In this document: positions 63,240 to 64,000 of the stretch, piece after piece | Position numbering within the stretch: the stretch's first letter is position 1 | How the letters are laid out: each line of letters starts with the position of its first letter | Assembly: GCA_963989385.1 (NCBI GenBank) | Contig: OZ022502.1 | Span: forward strand, 53,623,454 to 53,687,453 | DNA from: Ctena decussata | Lineage: Eukaryota; Mollusca; Bivalvia; Lucinida; Lucinidae | Direction of reading: 5' to 3' | Length of the DNA stretch: 64,000 nucleotides | Translations under genes and position numbers: made by a program | The notes under the pieces: model-generated | The model's input: the letters and a program-made list of their open reading frames with translations, nothing else | Told to the model about the DNA's origin: nothing | The model's database searches: none

Positions 63240-64000
63240 TTTGAGGTATATTGGTGAGTTCAGAGACAGACTCACTTAACACCGGCATAACACCTATGAA
63301 CACCGGTCTGATTCCTACCTGCTTAGAGATGCATCCTGCACTACCCAGAAACTTATCGATGAATACCGGTCTGCTCAGACACACTCCCCGCACTACCTAG
63401 AAACATGTCAATGAACACCGGTCTGATTCCTTATCTTACCTGCTTTGACACACTCACTGCATTAACTAGAACTATTTGGATGAACACTTGTCTGAAACCT
63501 ATCTTCTCAGACACACTGACCCCACTACTTAGAAACATACTGATGAACACCGGTCTGATAACTTCACCGTCCTACCTTAAAACATGTTGATGAACATCGG
63601 TCTGTTTCCTACCTGCTTAGGCAAATTCACCACATTACCTAGAAATATGTCGATGAACACCAGTCATCGACATGTATCTAGGTAGTGCAGTGAATTGTCT
63701 AAAGAGGGTAAAATCAGACTGGTGTTCATTGACGTGTTTCTAGTTAATGCGGTGATTATGTATAAGCAGGTAGGAATCAGACCGGTGTTCATCGACATGT
63801 ATGATTGTGTCCGAGCATGTCAGGATCAGACAAGTGTTCTTCGAAATGTTTCTAGGTAGTGCGGTGAGTGTATCTGAGTATCTGAGTGTATCTGAGCAAG
63901 TACATATCAGACATATATTAACTGACAGATTCTTACCTGCTTTGACAAACTCAGCGCACTACCTAGTAACATGTTGATGAACACCAGTCATTGACATGTT
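63240..64000. repeat. ~60-bp minisatellite in alternating orientation, continuing past the window
   Basis: The unit GATGAACACCGGTCTGATTCC ... CTACCTAGAAACATGT repeats with ~60-bp spacing from 63290 to 63660. The orientation flips at 63650-63675, runs as the reverse complement to about 63900, and flips back, with a second junction at 63970-64000. Both junctions read GATGAACACCAGTCATYGACATGT-like sequence. Confidence 0.85.

Noticed and set aside
63240..64000. CRISPR-like array
   Set aside because: Units are contiguous degenerate repeats without unique spacers, and the genome is eukaryotic.

Overview
This is a 64 kb piece of a eukaryotic, intron-bearing, repeat-choked animal genome, most likely a bivalve mollusc. 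The basis is indirect: several families of short palindromic elements, tRNA-derived SINEs, jockey/CR1-type LINEs, ~165-170 bp tandem modules and one intronless rhodopsin-type receptor of the kind expanded in molluscs. No bacterial or viral gene organisation is present. Only one ordinary cellular protein gene is visible, a class A GPCR on the minus strand at 34288-35325. Nearly everything else is mobile or repetitive DNA, much of it nested.

The centrepiece is a 10.4 kb DNA transposon at 14170-24607. Its ends are inverted repeats that begin CACAGGAGCC, and it is flanked on both sides by the 8-bp direct repeat ATTTAAAT. It encodes a P-element-superfamily transposase on the minus strand (19863-21866), which fits the 8-bp duplication and the CA...TG ends. 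It also carries two plus-strand passenger genes: a complete PIF1-type helicase (16272-18305) and a basic PHD-finger protein (18386-19615). The transposase begins with what looks like an RFX-type winged helix rather than the usual THAP domain. The sequence on either side of the element joins into a dispersed repeat whose uninterrupted relative lies at 38600-39110, so the window contains its own 'empty site'. Later insertions sit inside the element: a palindromic MITE, pieces of two LINEs, and a SINE with its own 10-bp target duplication.

Layout: 1-2740 degenerate tandem modules; 2741-5285 a 2.5 kb non-coding DNA transposon with 5-bp target duplication; 5286-6240 a ~168-bp tandem array; 6.3-8.6 kb short repeat clusters and MITEs; 8811-11600 a nearly intact 5'-truncated LINE; 11.7-14.1 kb MITEs and host repeat; 14.17-24.61 kb the P-type element; 25.2-28.5 kb minisatellite, tRNA-like cassettes and a non-autonomous mariner; 29-34 kb short repeats and SINEs; 34.3-35.3 kb GPCR; 36-39 kb MITEs and the empty-site repeat; 39.8-41.8 kb a broken LINE with its tail; 42-49 kb MITEs, SINEs and microsatellites; 49.6-51.0 kb a decayed antisense LINE; 51-56 kb mostly unrecognisable sequence; 56-62 kb SINEs, a 5S-rRNA-like copy and CRE-rich MITEs; 63.2-64.0 kb a 60-bp minisatellite that repeatedly flips orientation and runs off the end.

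All domain and family calls are from reading motifs by eye; no search was run. Boundaries of repeats without target duplications are approximate.
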